This document shows, one piece after another, positions 5,480-6,239 of a stretch of 6,239 nucleotides of DNA. Each line of letters opens with the position of its first letter. The first letter of the stretch is position 1. The stretch is taken from positions 1-6,239 of the forward strand of contig NZ_JBMLSD010000272.1 of assembly GCF_049240685.1 (NCBI RefSeq), in the 5' to 3' direction. A program made the position numbers and the translations under genes. A model generated the notes under the pieces. That model had not been told where the DNA came from. It worked only from the letters and a program-made list of their open reading frames with translations, and searched no databases. This DNA comes from Flectobacillus sp049240685 (lineage in GTDB: Bacteria; Bacteroidota; Bacteroidia; Cytophagales; Spirosomataceae).

Positions 5480-6175
5480 ATGGATACTTTTTTTAGCCAA
5501 AACCTGCAGTACCTTCGTAAACAATTGGACGGTAAAGTTTCGCAGGAGAAACTTGCTGAGGAAGTTGATTTAAAAAAATCTACACTCGGTTCGTATGAAA
5601 GTGGTCGTGCTGAACCACGCTATGCTGATTTGATTAAGCTGGCGACTTATTTCAACGTGAGCGTTGATGATATGCTTACCAAAGATTTGGCCACCAATCA
5701 ACCAACAAAGAGACAGGAGGATAAACTTCGTATATTGGCCACGACTGTCAATAACGAAAATGAGGAAAATATAGAGTTTGTCCCAATAAAGGCAGTTGCA
5801 GGGTACTCTAATGGTTATGGCGATATTGATTATATTAGCCGCCTACCGATTTTTAATGTACCGTTTCTCCCAAAAGATCGCAAGTATCGGGTTTTCCCAA
5901 TTCAAGGTGATTCTATGTTACCTCTCAGAGAAGGCTCTTTGGTGTTTGCCGAATACGTTGATAATTGGCGTACCGTCAAAAATGGAACGATTTGTATTGT
6001 TGTAACAAAGGATGAAGGCGTAGTTTTGAAAAAAGTTTTCAACTATCTCAACGAAAAAAATGTGCTTATCCTTAAGTCAACCAATGAACGCTACGCTCCT
6101 TATCCTGTGATGGAAGATGACATCCAAGAATTGTGGAGATTTGTAGGTTTTTTCTCTGGGGAGTTTCCGCTTTAA
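5480..6175 (+). CDS. LexA/CI-like repressor: HTH_3 (XRE) domain plus S24 peptidase domain
   Basis: A 231-residue cytoplasmic DNA-binding protein. The N-terminal XRE-type helix-turn-helix spans about 7-66 (SQEKLAEEVDLKKSTLGSYESG... SVDDML), followed by a polar linker at about 70-97. The C-terminal half is an S24 (LexA/UmuD-fold) domain: VPIKAVAGY contains the Ala107-Gly108 bond at the expected cleavage site, Ser145 in IQGDSMLP is the nucleophile, and Lys184 in GVVLKKV is the general base. With bond and dyad intact, RecA-stimulated or other self-cleavage is plausible; whether it happens is not shown. ATG 5480 is chosen over an in-frame GTG at 5447, which gives an atypical N-terminus. Proteins of this type are common in Bacteroidota chromosomes outside prophages, and no phage gene is seen here. 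Targets are unknown; repeated motifs in its own promoter region suggest autoregulation. It ends in a strong terminator. Confidence 0.92.
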   Translation: MDTFFSQNLQYLRKQLDGKVSQEKLAEEVDLKKSTLGSYESGRAEPRYADLIKLATYFNVSVDDMLTKDLATNQPTKRQEDKLRILATTVNNENEENIEFVPIKAVAGYSNGYGDIDYISRLPIFNVPFLPKDRKYRVFPIQGDSMLPLREGSLVFAEYVDNWRTVKNGTICIVVTKDEGVVLKKVFNYLNEKNVLILKSTNERYAPYPVMEDDIQELWRFVGFFSGEFPL

Positions 6176-6191
6176 AGTATTAATGGTAACC

Positions 6192-6235
6192 ATGAGGGAT
6201 TATTTTTTATATGAAAAATAATCCCTCATTTTTTT
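6192..6235 (+). terminator. Rho-independent terminator of the S24 repressor gene
   Basis: A perfect 16-bp stem (6192-6207 with 6214-6229) carries a GAGGGATTATT core and a 6-nt loop, and runs into a T-tract (6229-6235). It starts 16 bp after the repressor stop codon and is a textbook intrinsic terminator. Confidence 0.92.
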
Positions 6236-6239
6236 CATT

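Noticed and set aside
5796..6005. Plus-strand open frame of 69 codons
   Set aside because: It is an out-of-frame shadow within the S24 domain of the repressor.

Overview
The window looks like chromosomal DNA from an AT-rich member of the Bacteroidota, most likely of the Cytophagales (Arcicella/Flectobacillus/Emticicia-type relatives). The evidence is the codon and protein style, start codons without Shine-Dalgarno sequences but with A-rich leaders, and several TAnnTTTG boxes, the -7 element of Bacteroidota promoters. The genus is inferred, not shown by a marker gene.

Layout. Positions 1-1609 (minus strand) hold an exported type-B carboxylesterase whose last few C-terminal residues lie beyond the left edge. 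A divergent intergenic region of about 510 bp, with an operator-like dyad and a Bacteroidota promoter, separates it from an MFS transporter of the anion:cation symporter (ExuT/hexuronate-like) group at 2120-3403 (plus). This gene ends in a long imperfect hairpin and a clear intrinsic terminator. A 116-residue protein of unknown function follows at 3614-3964 (plus), with its own promoter and a perfect 21-bp-stem hairpin after the stop. Next is an exported protein with two NIPSNAP-like halves at 4259-5065 (plus). A spacer rich in repeats then leads to a LexA/CI-like repressor with an HTH_3 domain and an S24 peptidase domain at 5480-6175 (plus), closed by a strong terminator at the right edge.

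How the parts may work together. Esterase, organic-anion transporter and exported NIPSNAP protein suggest, by inference only, a small nutrient-acquisition neighbourhood: an esterase releasing acids or sugars outside the cytoplasm and a transporter importing the anion. The upstream regions of the transporter and NIPSNAP genes share an architecture (AAGGC-N12-GCCTT dyad, then an AT-rich TTTTG-n-GTAC promoter core), which would fit co-regulation. The S24 repressor keeps the Ala-Gly cleavage site and the Ser/Lys dyad, and has repeated motifs in its own promoter region that suggest autoregulation. No phage, CRISPR, toxin-antitoxin, transposase or RNA gene was recognised. No complete new system is evident; the more interesting signals are in the intergenic regulatory DNA.
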